Source: Nocardia asteroides
GTDB lineage: Bacteria; Actinomycetota; Actinomycetes; Mycobacteriales; Mycobacteriaceae
Length of the DNA: 64,000 nt
Direction of reading: 5' to 3'
NCBI RefSeq assembly: GCF_900637185.1
Contig: NZ_LR134352.1
Span: 868,001 to 932,000, forward strand
This document shows positions 34,189 through 43,587 of this stretch, one piece after another. Position 1 is the stretch's first letter; each line of letters starts with the position of its first letter. The notes beneath the pieces are model-generated. The model did not search any database. It was given only the letters and a program-made list of their open reading frames with translations, and was not told where the DNA came from. Position numbers and translations under genes: made by a program.

Positions 34189-34917
34189 TCACGCCCCGTC
34201 GAGGGCGTGGATGAGAGCGGTGGTCGCCGGCCCGAGCAGTGCTCGCGCGGACTCGGCGGCCCGGTCCGGCTCGCCCGCGGCGATCGCGGCGGCCAGGTCT
34301 CGATACGCGTCACCATTGCCCACCTCGGCGGACATGATCGGCGCGAGCGCCGCCAGCGCTGGTTCGTAGGCGGCGCGAAGCATGGAAAACATCAGCCGGA
34401 ACGCGATGGAATCGGCGAGATCGAGCACGTGGTCCCAGAATTCGAGCGCGATCCGCTGCTGGGTGAGCGGGTCGGACTCGGCGACAAGGGAATCCACGGA
34501 TTCGTGCAGGAGGTGCAGTACGTCGTCGACCTCCGTCGAGCTCCGGCGCACCCGGGCCGCCGCCAGTTCGGCGATCTTCGGCCCGTTGTGCAGCCGCGCC
34601 TCGAGGATGCTCCGGGCGACAGCCGGATCGATGGTGTCCCCGCGCAGCAGTAGCCGGGGCAGCACCTCGAGCCCGGCGCTGCGGCGATAGTCGAGGACCG
34701 TGGTGGCCTCGCCCTGCCGCACCGACACCAGCCCCGCCGCGGCCAGCCGCTGCAGAGCCTCGCGCACCGCGGGCCGCGAAACCCCCAGTGCCTCCGCCAG
34801 CTGCCGCTCACTCGGCAACGTGCTCCCGGCGGCCAGCTCCCCGCCCAGCACCTCGTTGGCGATCTGTTCGAACACATCACCGGAAACCGAGCGCTTCACC
34901 ACGGGAGTCCATGCCAT
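34189..34917 (-). CDS. GntR/FadR-type regulator with FCD domain
   Basis: The 242-residue regulator has a winged HTH (about 10-75) with LPSERQLAEALGVSRPAVREALQRL split as the DNA-reading helix, followed by an all-helical FCD ligand domain (about 85-235) with HxxxxH-type positions. FadR-like members sense acyl-CoAs or organic acids. It heads a two-gene operon with a fatty-acid hydroxylase. A TGGTCAGACCA box lies 37 bases upstream and matches the TNGTNNNACNA operator of this family, so autoregulation is likely. The ATG of MAWTPVVKRS is chosen, with GGATCGAGGC upstream. Confidence 0.85.
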   Translation of the reverse strand: MAWTPVVKRSVSGDVFEQIANEVLGGELAAGSTLPSERQLAEALGVSRPAVREALQRLAAAGLVSVRQGEATTVLDYRRSAGLEVLPRLLLRGDTIDPAVARSILEARLHNGPKIAELAAARVRRSSTEVDDVLHLLHESVDSLVAESDPLTQQRIALEFWDHVLDLADSIAFRLMFSMLRAAYEPALAALAPIMSAEVGNGDAYRDLAAAIAAGEPDRAAESARALLGPATTALIHALDGA

Positions 34918-34953
34918 GCCTCGATCCTCCACCCCACAGGTCAAGAGGTCAAG

Positions 34954-34964
34954 TGGTCAGACCA
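34954..34964. promoter_or_regulatory. FadR-family operator
   Basis: TGGTCAGACCA is a perfect 11-base dyad that fits TNGTNNNACNA. It is 37 bases before the regulator start, the expected place for autoregulation. Confidence 0.55.
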
Positions 34965-35006
34965 GTTGTGTTTCCAGCAAAGGCTCCAGAGACGAACGGA
35001 GTCGGA

Positions 35007-35648
35007 TCAGCTGGGGTCGGAGCCGCGGATGGCGGAGAGCCAGGTGAAGGTGGTGGCGGCGACGAGGGTGGCGCCGGCGAAGGCGGGGATGCCGCCGTTC
35101 ATGACGTAGACCCAGAGCAGGCCGAGCAGTGGGGCGCCGACGGCGGGCTGGGCGTCCAGGACCAGGCGGCGGGCCGTGCCGAACGCGCGCGGCTCGGTGG
35201 GGCGGGACGGGTTGTCGATCAGTTTGCCCGCGGGCTCGGTGGTGCGGACCCGGCCGGACGGGAAGAATCGCAGCTCGCCCGCGCGTATCGAGCGGCCGGT
35301 CAGCTCCAGCTCGGTGGGCGGCAGCCCCGACAGGCTCGGATCGAAGAACACCGGCTGCCACACCATCCGGTCCCCGCTCGTGATCTCCAGCCACGACCGG
35401 CTCACCAGCCGATGCTGCTGCCTGACCCGCCTGCCACCCACCACCCCGGTAGCCACCAGCCCACTCGGCAGCAACCCGAACGCCAGCCCGAGCTGATAGG
35501 CCGTCCCACCCAGAATCGCCACCGTCACCACGGCGAGCGCGCTCACCTGATCCAGATCGGCGAACGGCACCAACACGGCGATGACCGCGAGAGCGCCGGA
35601 CGTGACGACCAACGGATAGGTGAGTGCGCGCGCCGGGGAATTCGTCAC
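35007..35648 (-). CDS. Four-helix membrane protein at the end of the Opp operon
   Basis: The 213-residue protein has two N-terminal helices (about 12-65), a soluble central domain (about 75-165) and two C-terminal helices (about 170-205). I recognise no family. The central part resembles a PH-like or band-type beta domain (SWLEITSGDRMVWQPVFF), but this is uncertain. It begins at a GTG only 4 bases after the stop of the first binding-protein gene, so it is a member of the peptide-transporter operon, possibly accessory. Its stop is 42 bases from the FadR-type operator of the next gene. Confidence 0.55.
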   Translation of the reverse strand: MTNSPARALTYPLVVTSGALAVIAVLVPFADLDQVSALAVVTVAILGGTAYQLGLAFGLLPSGLVATGVVGGRRVRQQHRLVSRSWLEITSGDRMVWQPVFFDPSLSGLPPTELELTGRSIRAGELRFFPSGRVRTTEPAGKLIDNPSRPTEPRAFGTARRLVLDAQPAVGAPLLGLLWVYVMNGGIPAFAGATLVAATTFTWLSAIRGSDPS

Positions 35649-35652
35649 GGTG

Positions 35653-37326
35653 CTACTTCACGAAACCGATCTTGGTGTAGTCGTAGGAGGCCAGTCCGGC
35701 GGCGCCGTAATTGGCGAGGTTGTCGCGCACCGCCACGTTGCCGGGCGACTGCATCAGCGGCAGCGAATGCCCCTCTTCGAAGACCTTCCGGTCGACCTGG
35801 TTGGCCAGCTCGACGGCCTTGGCCGGATCGAGTTCGGAAATGGTCTGTTCGATGAGGTCGTTGAGTTCGGGCGAACCGATCCGGCCGTAATTGCCCTGGA
35901 CGTCGCCGGGGTAGAGGCCGTAGATCTGCGGAAGGCTGCCCAGCGGGAACGGATCGCCGACCCAACTCCACTGCCCCACATCGAAATTGCCCGGATGGAT
36001 GTTCTCGGTGAAGAAACCCGCACCCGGTTTGGTCTCGATGTTCAGCTTGACGCCGATCTGCGCGAGATTCTGCTGAATGATCTGCGCGATGCTGACCCAG
36101 GTGTCGGCGTTGTACATCACGTCGCGGATCTCGAGTTTGCGCCCGTCCTTCTCTCGCACTTCGCCGTTGAGTTTCCAGCCCAGCGCGTCGAGCTCGGCGG
36201 CCGCCGCGGTGGGATCGAAACCGAGACTGTTGTCCTGGTAGCCCTTCTGCCCGGCGAGGAAAATGTGATTGTTGAGCGGTTTCGGATCCTGGACCAGGCC
36301 GTTCTGAATCGCGTTGGCGATCCCCTGCCGGTCGATCGCCTTCGAGATCGCGACGCGCACACCCGGCTCCGCCAGAATGGAACCCGGCGCCCCGTTGAAA
36401 GTCAGATGGGACCATTGATTACCGGGCGCGCGGCGGATGACGATGCCCGGCGTGCTGCGGGCGGTCTGCATGTCGTTGATATCGGCGAGCCCGACCGCGT
36501 CGATCTCGTTGTTCTGCAGAGCGGGCAGCGTCGCCGCGTCGTCGAGCACGCTGTAGGTGATGGTGTCGAGCTTGGGCGTCTCGCCCCACCACAGCGGATT
36601 ACGGTCCAGGACGATACGGCCCTGTCCGCGATCGATGGACTGCACCTTGAAGGGTCCGGCCGACAGACCGGGCCCGTCGGCCAAGCTGCTGAACGCCTCG
36701 GGGCTGCTGGTGATCGACTTCGGGTACAGGAAACTGTTTCCGGCGAACTGGCCGCGCCAATCGGCATAGTGCTTGTCGAAGGTGATGATCGCCTGGCGGT
36801 CGTCCACGCCGCGCTCGACCTTCGCCACCCGATCGAAACCGTTGGAAATGGCGATCAGGTAGTTCTTGTCCTTGCCGCTGAGCGCGTTGGCCTGCGAACT
36901 GATGTCCTCCCAGGTGATGGGCGAACCGTCCGACCACACCGCCTTCGGATTGATCGTGTAGGTGATCTGCTGCGGCTCCGTCGAGGTCATCTCGATACTC
37001 GTGAAGTAATCGGAATTGACCGTCAGCTCGGCCGCCGCGTCGGTGGTGAACGCGCGCGGCATGGTGGGCCGCAGGACCGCCGCGATCTGCGCGTCGTTCC
37101 CGTCGGTGTGCAGGGCGTTCCAGTTCTCCGGCAGTGACGGGATGGCCAGGCGCAGGTTTCCGCCGTCCCTGAGCTCGCTGACATCCTTCGGATTGATGTC
37201 GTTGGTCGTGCCCAAGGCCGCCTCACCGGTCGACGAGGTGTCCCCGCCCGAGCCGCACCCGGTAGCGATCAGTCCGACGATTACCAGTGGTATCGCCAGC
37301 CGTGTGGTCATCGAACGCATTCGCAA
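35653..37326 (-). CDS. Peptide/solute-binding lipoprotein, SBP_bac_5 family, copy 1
   Basis: The 557-residue extracytoplasmic receptor for an Opp/Dpp ABC importer has lipobox IATGC, with acylation near Cys24. The mature part has the family features: TYTINPKAVWSDGSPITWEDI, the FLYPKSI region, WWGETPKLDTITYSV, FNGAPGSILAEPGVRVAISKAIDRQ and a QIYGLYPGDVQGNYGRIGSPELNDLIEQ C-terminus, each seen also in copies 2 and 3. A TTG at 37326 sits 6 bases after GGAG, better spaced than the ATG at 37320, so TTG is my start. It is the sixth of seven genes in the operon and is separated from copy 2 by 48 bases. Confidence 0.88.
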   Translation of the reverse strand: MRMRSMTTRLAIPLVIVGLIATGCGSGGDTSSTGEAALGTTNDINPKDVSELRDGGNLRLAIPSLPENWNALHTDGNDAQIAAVLRPTMPRAFTTDAAAELTVNSDYFTSIEMTSTEPQQITYTINPKAVWSDGSPITWEDISSQANALSGKDKNYLIAISNGFDRVAKVERGVDDRQAIITFDKHYADWRGQFAGNSFLYPKSITSSPEAFSSLADGPGLSAGPFKVQSIDRGQGRIVLDRNPLWWGETPKLDTITYSVLDDAATLPALQNNEIDAVGLADINDMQTARSTPGIVIRRAPGNQWSHLTFNGAPGSILAEPGVRVAISKAIDRQGIANAIQNGLVQDPKPLNNHIFLAGQKGYQDNSLGFDPTAAAAELDALGWKLNGEVREKDGRKLEIRDVMYNADTWVSIAQIIQQNLAQIGVKLNIETKPGAGFFTENIHPGNFDVGQWSWVGDPFPLGSLPQIYGLYPGDVQGNYGRIGSPELNDLIEQTISELDPAKAVELANQVDRKVFEEGHSLPLMQSPGNVAVRDNLANYGAAGLASYDYTKIGFVK

Positions 37327-37374
37327 TGTCCGCTCCTTTCGGGAGGTTCGCTACACGGGTGCGGCAGGGTTCGG

Positions 37375-39063
37375 CTACTTGACGAAACCCACCTTCGTGT
37401 AGTCGTACGACGCCAAACCAGGCGCACCGTAGTTGGCCAGGGTGTCCCGCACCGCGACCGTACCCGCGGACTGGACGATGGGCAGGGAGAAACCTTCCTC
37501 GAAGATCATCCGGTCGGCCTTGTTCGCCAATTCGATCGCCTTCTCCGGATCGAGCTCGGCGATCACCTCTTCGATCAGGGCGTTCAATTCCGGCGAACCG
37601 ATCCGGCCCTTGTTGCTCAGCGGATTCGCCGGATCGTAGGCGTAGATCTGGGGCAGCGCGCCGAGCGGGAAAATGCTCTTGGACCAGACGAATTGGGCGA
37701 TATCGAAATTGCCCGGGTCGATCACGTCGGTGAAAAGGCCACTGCCCGGGTAGGTCTCGATTTTCAGCTTCACGCCGATGGCCGCCAGATTCTGCTGGGC
37801 GATCTGGGCCATCTGGGTCCAGGTGTCGGCCTGGTACATCACGTCGCGGATCTCGAGCTTGCGGCCGTCCTTCTCCCGGACGTCACCGTTGAGCTTCCAG
37901 CCGAGCTCGTCGAGCATGCGGGCGGCCTCGGCCGGGTCGTAGGACACCGACTCGGCGTTGTCCTGGTAACCCTTCTGGCCGACGAGGAACAGATGGTTGT
38001 TCAGCGGTTTGGGATCGGTGACGATGCCCTGCTGGGTCGCGGTGGCGATGGCCTGGCGGTCGATGCCCTTGGAGATGGCGATGCGCAGCTTCGGATCGGA
38101 CAGGAGCGAGCCGGGTGCGCCGTTGAAGGTGAAGTGCGAGAACCTGTTCGCCGGAGCGCGGCGAACCTTGATTCCCGGCGTCCCGGTCGCGGTCGTGACC
38201 TCGTCGATTCCGCTGAGTCCTGCCGCGTCGAGTTCGTTGTTCTGCAGGGCGGTCAGGCGGGCCTCGTCGGCCAGGACGCTGTAGGTGACCGTGTCCAGCT
38301 TCGTGGCGTCACCCCACCACTTCGGGTTGCGGCTGAGCACGATGCGCTGCTGGGCGCGGTCGATCGAGGTGATGATGAACGGGCCCGACGACAGCGGCAT
38401 CTCGCTGCGGTACAGGTCGTCGAACGACTGGGTCGACGCGGACAGCTGACGCGGATACAGCGGATTGAACAGGCCCTTCCACTCCGCGTAGTGCTCGGCG
38501 AACGTCACGATCGCCTGCCGGTCGTCGACGCCGCGCTCGACCTTCTCGACACTGCTGTAACCCTGGTCGTGGCTGATCTTGAACGCCGGGTCGCGACCGC
38601 TCATCACGGCGGCCTGCGCGCGCAGGTCCTCCCAGGTGATGGGGGAGCCGTCGGACCACACGGCCTTCGGGTTGATCGTGTAGACGATCTGCTGCGGGTT
38701 GGTGTTCGTCAGCTGGACGTCGGTGTAGTAGTTGTGGTCGATCGTGAGATTGCCCGCGGCGTCGGAGTTGATCGAGCCGGGCAGCGTCCAGCCGGTGACA
38801 TCACTGACCTCACCGTCGGAGTCGACGTGCAGGCTGTTGAAGGTCTCGGGGAAGCTGGTCAGCGACAGGCGCAGATTCCCGCCCTCCCGCAGCGCGTCCC
38901 GCTCCTGCGGATTGATGTCGTTGATCGCGCCGATCGCGCTCGATTGCGACTCCACCGTGGAGTTGGATCCACAACCACCCAACACCAAACTCAACGCGAC
39001 GGCGGGCGCCGCGACGCGGAAGCCGACCCGGCGTAGCCGGGAGACATAGGTAGCAGTGGTCAT
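37375..39063 (-). CDS. Peptide/solute-binding lipoprotein, SBP_bac_5 family, copy 2
   Basis: The 562-residue paralogue has lipobox VLGGC near Cys31. It shares with copies 1 and 3 the INDINPQE N-terminal segment, INPKAVWSDGSPITWED, KWWGD..KLDTVTYSVL, FNGAPGSLL and the C-terminal ASYDYTKVGFVK. It differs in the binding-lobe regions (for example GWTLPGSINSDA instead of MPRAFTTDA, and FNPLYPRQLS instead of FAGNSFLYPKS), so ligand choice has probably diverged. The ATG overlaps the stop of copy 3 (ATGA), giving translational coupling. The frame is open far upstream but only as a shadow of copy 3. Confidence 0.88.
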   Translation of the reverse strand: MTTATYVSRLRRVGFRVAAPAVALSLVLGGCGSNSTVESQSSAIGAINDINPQERDALREGGNLRLSLTSFPETFNSLHVDSDGEVSDVTGWTLPGSINSDAAGNLTIDHNYYTDVQLTNTNPQQIVYTINPKAVWSDGSPITWEDLRAQAAVMSGRDPAFKISHDQGYSSVEKVERGVDDRQAIVTFAEHYAEWKGLFNPLYPRQLSASTQSFDDLYRSEMPLSSGPFIITSIDRAQQRIVLSRNPKWWGDATKLDTVTYSVLADEARLTALQNNELDAAGLSGIDEVTTATGTPGIKVRRAPANRFSHFTFNGAPGSLLSDPKLRIAISKGIDRQAIATATQQGIVTDPKPLNNHLFLVGQKGYQDNAESVSYDPAEAARMLDELGWKLNGDVREKDGRKLEIRDVMYQADTWTQMAQIAQQNLAAIGVKLKIETYPGSGLFTDVIDPGNFDIAQFVWSKSIFPLGALPQIYAYDPANPLSNKGRIGSPELNALIEEVIAELDPEKAIELANKADRMIFEEGFSLPIVQSAGTVAVRDTLANYGAPGLASYDYTKVGFVK

Positions 39064-40754
39064 TTCGTGAATCCGATCTTCGTGTAGTCGTACGACGCCA
39101 ATCCCGGCGAACCGATATTGGCGAGGGTGGCGCGGGCGCCGAAACTGCCGTCGGACTGCATGAGCGGCAGGGAATGGCCTTCCTCGAACACCATGCGGTC
39201 CACCTGGTTGGCCAGGTCGACGGACTTCTGGGGGTCGAGTTCGGTGAGGGTGCGTTCGATGAGGGCGTTGAGTTCGGGGGAGCCGATGCGGCCGAAATTG
39301 CCCTGTAGGTCGGCGGGGTCGTAGTAGTAGATCTGGCGGATGCTGGACAGCGGGAACGGGTCGCCCTGGAAGATGAACTGGGCGGCGTCGAAATCTCCGG
39401 GCTGGATGACGTCGGTGAAATAGCCCGCCGACGGTTTCGTGTCGATGGTCAGGCCCACGCCGATGGCGGCCAGGTTCTGCTGGACGATCTGCGCGATCTG
39501 GACCCAGGTGGGGTCGTTGTACATGACGTCGCGGATCACCAGCTTGCGGCCGTCCTTCTCGCGCACGTCGCCGGTGCGGACCCAGCCCAGCGCGTCGAGT
39601 TCGCGGGCGGCGGCCTCGGGGTCGAAGCCGAGGCTGTTGTCCTGGTAGCCCTGCTGGCCCTGCAGGAAGACGTGGTTGTTCAGCGGCGCCGGGTTCTCGA
39701 CCAGGCCGTTCTGGATCGCGGTGACGATGCCCTGCCGGTCGATGGCCTTCGAGATGGCGACGCGCACCGCCGGGTCGGCCAGGATCGAACCGGGGGCGCC
39801 GTTGAAGGTGATGTGGCGCCAGCGGTTGCCGGGGGCGCGGCGCACCACGAGGCCCTCGGTGCCGCGCACGGTCTTCACGTCGTCGATGGTGGTCAGGCGG
39901 ACCAGGTCGAGCTCGTTGTTCTGCAGGGCCTGCACCCAGGCGGAGTGGTCGAGGACGCTGTAGGTGATGGTGTCGAGGACCGGCTTCTCGCCCCACCATT
40001 TCGGGTTGTGGCCCAACGTGATCCGGCCTTGGCCGCGGTCGGTGCCGGTGACCAGGAACGGGCCCGCGGTGAGCGCGATGGCGTCGACGAGGCTGGTGTT
40101 GAACGCTTCGGGCGTGCTGGTCACCGACTTCGGGTACAGCGAGCTGTTGCCGGCGAACTGGCCGCGCCAGTCGGCGAACGGGGTGTGGAAGGTGAGCACG
40201 GCCTGGCGGTCGTCGACGCCGCGTTCGACCTTCTCGACGAACTCGAAGCCGTTGGTGATGGCGATCAGGTAGCGCTTGTCGCGGCCGCTGAGCGCGTTGG
40301 CCTGGGCGGCGATGTCCTCCCAGGTGATGGGGGAACCGTCCGACCACACCGCTTTCGGGTTGATCGTGTACGTCACCTTCATGGGATCGGTGCCGGTGAG
40401 GGCCACGTCGGTGAAGTAGTCGGTGTCGACGCTGAGCTTGCCCGCGGCGTCGATCTCGAACGAGCGCGGCATCATCGGGCGCAGGATGTCGGCGATCTCG
40501 CCGTCGTTGCCGTCGTTGGACAGCGTGTTCCAGTTCGCCGGATAGCTGGTGGTGGCGAGTCGCAGATTCCCGCCTTCGCGCAGCTGCGAGCGCTCCACCG
40601 GGTTGATGTCGCTGGTGGTGCCGAGCGCGTCGGTGAGCCCGGCGGCCGATTCGTCGCCGGACCCACAGCCCGCCACGATCATCCCCGCGGCCACCACCAC
40701 GGCGGCGCACCGCAGCCGCGCGCCACGGCGGGCCTGCATTGCTCGGGATCTCAT
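39060..40754 (-). CDS. Peptide/solute-binding lipoprotein, SBP_bac_5 family, copy 3
   Basis: The 564-residue paralogue lies nearest the ATPase gene. Its signal ends in lipobox IVAGC near Cys30. It is closer to copy 1 than to copy 2 (shared MMPRSFE/TMPRAFT, FAGNSSLYPKSV, FDPEAAARELDALGW). Family role: captures peptides or related solutes and delivers them to the permeases encoded upstream. It begins 17 bases after the fused ATPase stop and overlaps copy 2 by 4 bases. The ATG of MRSRAMQARR is used; a second ATG is five codons in. Confidence 0.88.
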   Translation of the reverse strand: MRSRAMQARRGARLRCAAVVVAAGMIVAGCGSGDESAAGLTDALGTTSDINPVERSQLREGGNLRLATTSYPANWNTLSNDGNDGEIADILRPMMPRSFEIDAAGKLSVDTDYFTDVALTGTDPMKVTYTINPKAVWSDGSPITWEDIAAQANALSGRDKRYLIAITNGFEFVEKVERGVDDRQAVLTFHTPFADWRGQFAGNSSLYPKSVTSTPEAFNTSLVDAIALTAGPFLVTGTDRGQGRITLGHNPKWWGEKPVLDTITYSVLDHSAWVQALQNNELDLVRLTTIDDVKTVRGTEGLVVRRAPGNRWRHITFNGAPGSILADPAVRVAISKAIDRQGIVTAIQNGLVENPAPLNNHVFLQGQQGYQDNSLGFDPEAAARELDALGWVRTGDVREKDGRKLVIRDVMYNDPTWVQIAQIVQQNLAAIGVGLTIDTKPSAGYFTDVIQPGDFDAAQFIFQGDPFPLSSIRQIYYYDPADLQGNFGRIGSPELNALIERTLTELDPQKSVDLANQVDRMVFEEGHSLPLMQSDGSFGARATLANIGSPGLASYDYTKIGFTK

Positions 40755-40771
40755 GGCGTGCCTCCTGGCGA

Positions 40772-42622
40772 TCAGCCGCTGACGACGGGTTCCGGGACCG
40801 CCGCGATCAGCGCGCGGGTGTACTCGTGCCGAGGATCGGCGAAGATCTGTTCCGCCGGGCCGGATTCGACGATCTTGCCGCGCAGCATCACCGCGATGTC
40901 GTGGGCGAGATTGCGCACCACCGACAGGTCGTGCGAGACGAACAGGTACGACAGCCCGCGCTCGGCCTGCAGGTCACGCAGTAGATTCAGCACGCCGGCC
41001 TGGATCGACACATCCAGCGACGACACCGGTTCGTCCAGCACCAGCAGCTGCGGATCCAGCGCCAGCGCGCGGGCGATGCTGACGCGCTGCTTCTGGCCCC
41101 CGGAGAAGTCGGCGGGGTAGCGCTCGGCGTGCTCGGGCCGCAGGCCCACCTGGCGCAGCAGCTCGGGCACCCGGCGGTTGACCTCCTCGCGCGAGCGGCC
41201 GTCGATGCGCAGCGGCTCGGCCAGCGCGTCGAAGATCGGCAGGCGCGGGTCGAGCGAGGCGCTGGGATCCTGGAACACGATCTGCATCTTGCGGCGGATC
41301 TCGCGGGTGCGGGCCTTGGTGAGCGTCGCGACATCGTTGCCGAGCACCTCGATGCTGCCCGACTGCGGCCGCACCAGATCCATGATCTGCGACAGGGTCG
41401 TCGACTTGCCCGACCCGGACTCGCCGACCAGCGCCAGCGTCCGGCCCGCGCGCACGTCGAAGCTGATGCCGTCGACCGCGCGCACCTCGCCGGTCTTGCG
41501 GCGCAACACCACACCGGAGGTGAGCGGGAAGGTCTTCACCAGGTCGGTGACGCGCAGGACCACGTCGGAGTCGACGGACTCCGGCGTCGGCGGCGCCGGG
41601 ATCTCCTTGCGGTAGGCCTCGAACAGCTGGGCCGAACCGATTTCCGCGGTGCGGATGCAGGCCACCGAATGCCGGGGCGCGACCTTCTCCAGCGGCGGTT
41701 CGGCGGCGGTGCAGTCGTCGATCGCGACCGGGCAGCGCGGCGCGAACGAACACCCCTGCGGCAGCGCGTGCATGGCGGGCGGCGTGCCGACGATGGGGAT
41801 CAGCGGGGAGCGCGGCGGGCCGTCCATGCGCGGGATGGAGCCGAGCAGGCCCACCGTGTACGGCATCCGCGGCGCGGTGAACAGCTCGGCGACCGGCGCG
41901 GTCTCCACGACCTTGCCCGCGTACATGACCGCGACCCGGTCGGCGATCGTCGCCGCGATGCCCATGTCGTGGGTGATCATGATGACGCCGGCGCCGGTGA
42001 TGTCGCGGGCCTTGCGCAGCAGGTCGAGGATCTGTTTCTGCACGGTCACGTCGAGCGCGGTGGTCGGCTCGTCGCAGATGATCAGGGCGGGATCGTTGGC
42101 GATGGCCATCGCGATCACCACGCGCTGGCGCATGCCGCCGGAGAACTCGTGCGGGAAGGCCTTCGCGCGCGTCCTGGCATCGGGGATGCCGACCAGTTCG
42201 AGCAGCTCGATCGCGCGCTCGCCCGCTTCCTTGCGGCCCATCGAGCCGTGCGCGAGCAGTGCCTCGGCCACCTGGTCACCCACCCGGTAGACCGGCGTCA
42301 GCGCCGAGAGCGGGTCCTGGAAGACCATGCTGATCGAGGAGCCGCGCAGTTGCGACATCGGCTTGTCGCCCAGGCCGAGCAGCTCGCGCCCGCGCAGCCG
42401 GATCGAACCCTGCACCCGCGCCTGCTCGGGCAGCAGACCGATCACCGCCAGCGACGACACGGACTTGCCGGAGCCCGACTCGCCGACGATGGCGAGCACC
42501 TCGCCGTCGGCGACGGTGTAGTTCACCCCGCGCACCGCGTCGACGCGGCCCTCCTCGCCGGGGAACGAGACCCGCAGGTCGCTCACTTCGAGCAGCGGTG
42601 CGGTGGACGTGGTCGCGGTCAT
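40772..42622 (-). CDS. Fused double ATPase of an Opp/Dpp importer (OppD-OppF type)
   Basis: The 616-residue protein carries two complete ABC domains. The first has Walker A GESGSGKS near residue 40, signature FSGGMRQR and Walker [14 protein letters not shown]; the second has GESGSGKS near 370, FSGGQKQR and [12 protein letters not shown]. After the first domain lies the Cys-containing oligopeptide-type C-terminal region ([13 protein letters not shown]). It energises uptake of the ligands of the three binding proteins. Fusion of both ATPases is known from the M. tuberculosis Opp and Dpp systems. Its ATG overlaps the upstream permease stop by 4 bases. Confidence 0.92.
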   Translation of the reverse strand: MTATTSTAPLLEVSDLRVSFPGEEGRVDAVRGVNYTVADGEVLAIVGESGSGKSVSSLAVIGLLPEQARVQGSIRLRGRELLGLGDKPMSQLRGSSISMVFQDPLSALTPVYRVGDQVAEALLAHGSMGRKEAGERAIELLELVGIPDARTRAKAFPHEFSGGMRQRVVIAMAIANDPALIICDEPTTALDVTVQKQILDLLRKARDITGAGVIMITHDMGIAATIADRVAVMYAGKVVETAPVAELFTAPRMPYTVGLLGSIPRMDGPPRSPLIPIVGTPPAMHALPQGCSFAPRCPVAIDDCTAAEPPLEKVAPRHSVACIRTAEIGSAQLFEAYRKEIPAPPTPESVDSDVVLRVTDLVKTFPLTSGVVLRRKTGEVRAVDGISFDVRAGRTLALVGESGSGKSTTLSQIMDLVRPQSGSIEVLGNDVATLTKARTREIRRKMQIVFQDPSASLDPRLPIFDALAEPLRIDGRSREEVNRRVPELLRQVGLRPEHAERYPADFSGGQKQRVSIARALALDPQLLVLDEPVSSLDVSIQAGVLNLLRDLQAERGLSYLFVSHDLSVVRNLAHDIAVMLRGKIVESGPAEQIFADPRHEYTRALIAAVPEPVVSG

Positions 42623-43587
42623 CGCTTCTCGGCTTTCTTCAGCTTCACCTGCGCCTGGTCCTTGCGCTCGGCGATCTCCTTGCGCGCCACCCGCGCACCG
42701 CGCGCGCTCGGGTCGAAGGCGTCGCGCAGGCCGTCGCCGACGAGGTTGGCGCACAACACGATCGTGATCAGCAGGCCACCGGCGAACAGGAACAGCCACG
42801 GGTAGGTCAGCGCCGACTTGGTGCCCGCCGCGATCAGCGAACCCAGCGACACGTCGGGCGGCTGCACACCGAAACCGAGGAAGCTCAGCCCGGTTTCGGC
42901 GCTGATCGCGGCGCCGACGGCCAGCGTGGTGTCGATGATCAGGATGGAGGCGATGTTCGGGATGATGTGACTGATGATCACCTTGTGCGTCGGCGCGCCC
43001 ATATACCGTGCGGCGCGGACGAATTCGCGATCACGCAGGCTCAGTGTGAGACCGCGGATGATGCGCGCGGCGATCATCCAGCCGAACACGCTGAGCAGGA
43101 CGATCAGGATGACGATCGAGCCAGAGCCCTTGGTGCGCGGCGCGAACAGCGCGATGATGATGAACGCGGGCACCACCAGCAGCAGGTCGACCAGCCACAT
43201 GATGGCCCGGTCGGTCCAGCCGCCGAGCAGGCCGGCCAGCGCGCCCGCCGTGGAGGCGATGACGCTGGAGAACAACGCGACGCAGAACCCGATGATCAGC
43301 GATTTCTGCAGGCCGCGCATGGTCTGGGCGAGCACGTCCTGACCGATCTGGGTGGTGCCGAACGGATGCTCGAGGCTCGGCGGTTTCAGCAGCGCCTTGT
43401 AGTCCATCTGCTGGTAGTCCCACGGCAGCAGCGGCGGCAGCGCGAAACTCGCGATCAGCAGCAGGAGCAACACCACCGCGCCGACGACGGCGGGCTTGTT
43501 GCGCAGGAACCGGCGCCAGACCAGCTTGCTGCGGCCCGCCGCGGCCGACTCGGGCGCGCCGACGGCGATGAGTTCGGTTTCGGTCAT
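42619..43587 (-). CDS. Opp/Dpp-type ABC permease, OppC-like
   Basis: This 322-residue permease has an N-terminal OppC_N helix ([19 protein letters not shown]) and the DWFGTTxxGxD-type segment [15 protein letters not shown]. The binding-protein-dependent transport domain contains the EAA loop [25 protein letters not shown]. About six membrane helices are predicted. The unusual tail after the last helix is long, charged and Lys/Glu-rich. It overlaps both neighbours by 4 bases (ATGA), so the permease and ATPase genes are coupled. Confidence 0.9.
   Translation of the reverse strand: MTETELIAVGAPESAAAGRSKLVWRRFLRNKPAVVGAVVLLLLLIASFALPPLLPWDYQQMDYKALLKPPSLEHPFGTTQIGQDVLAQTMRGLQKSLIIGFCVALFSSVIASTAGALAGLLGGWTDRAIMWLVDLLLVVPAFIIIALFAPRTKGSGSIVILIVLLSVFGWMIAARIIRGLTLSLRDREFVRAARYMGAPTHKVIISHIIPNIASILIIDTTLAVGAAISAETGLSFLGFGVQPPDVSLGSLIAAGTKSALTYPWLFLFAGGLLITIVLCANLVGDGLRDAFDPSARGARVARKEIAERKDQAQVKLKKAEKR

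Noticed and set aside
37375..40710. Single giant 1111-codon minus-strand frame
   Set aside because: Its N-terminal half is an out-of-frame shadow of the third binding-protein gene; the real gene starts at 39063 with signal and lipobox.
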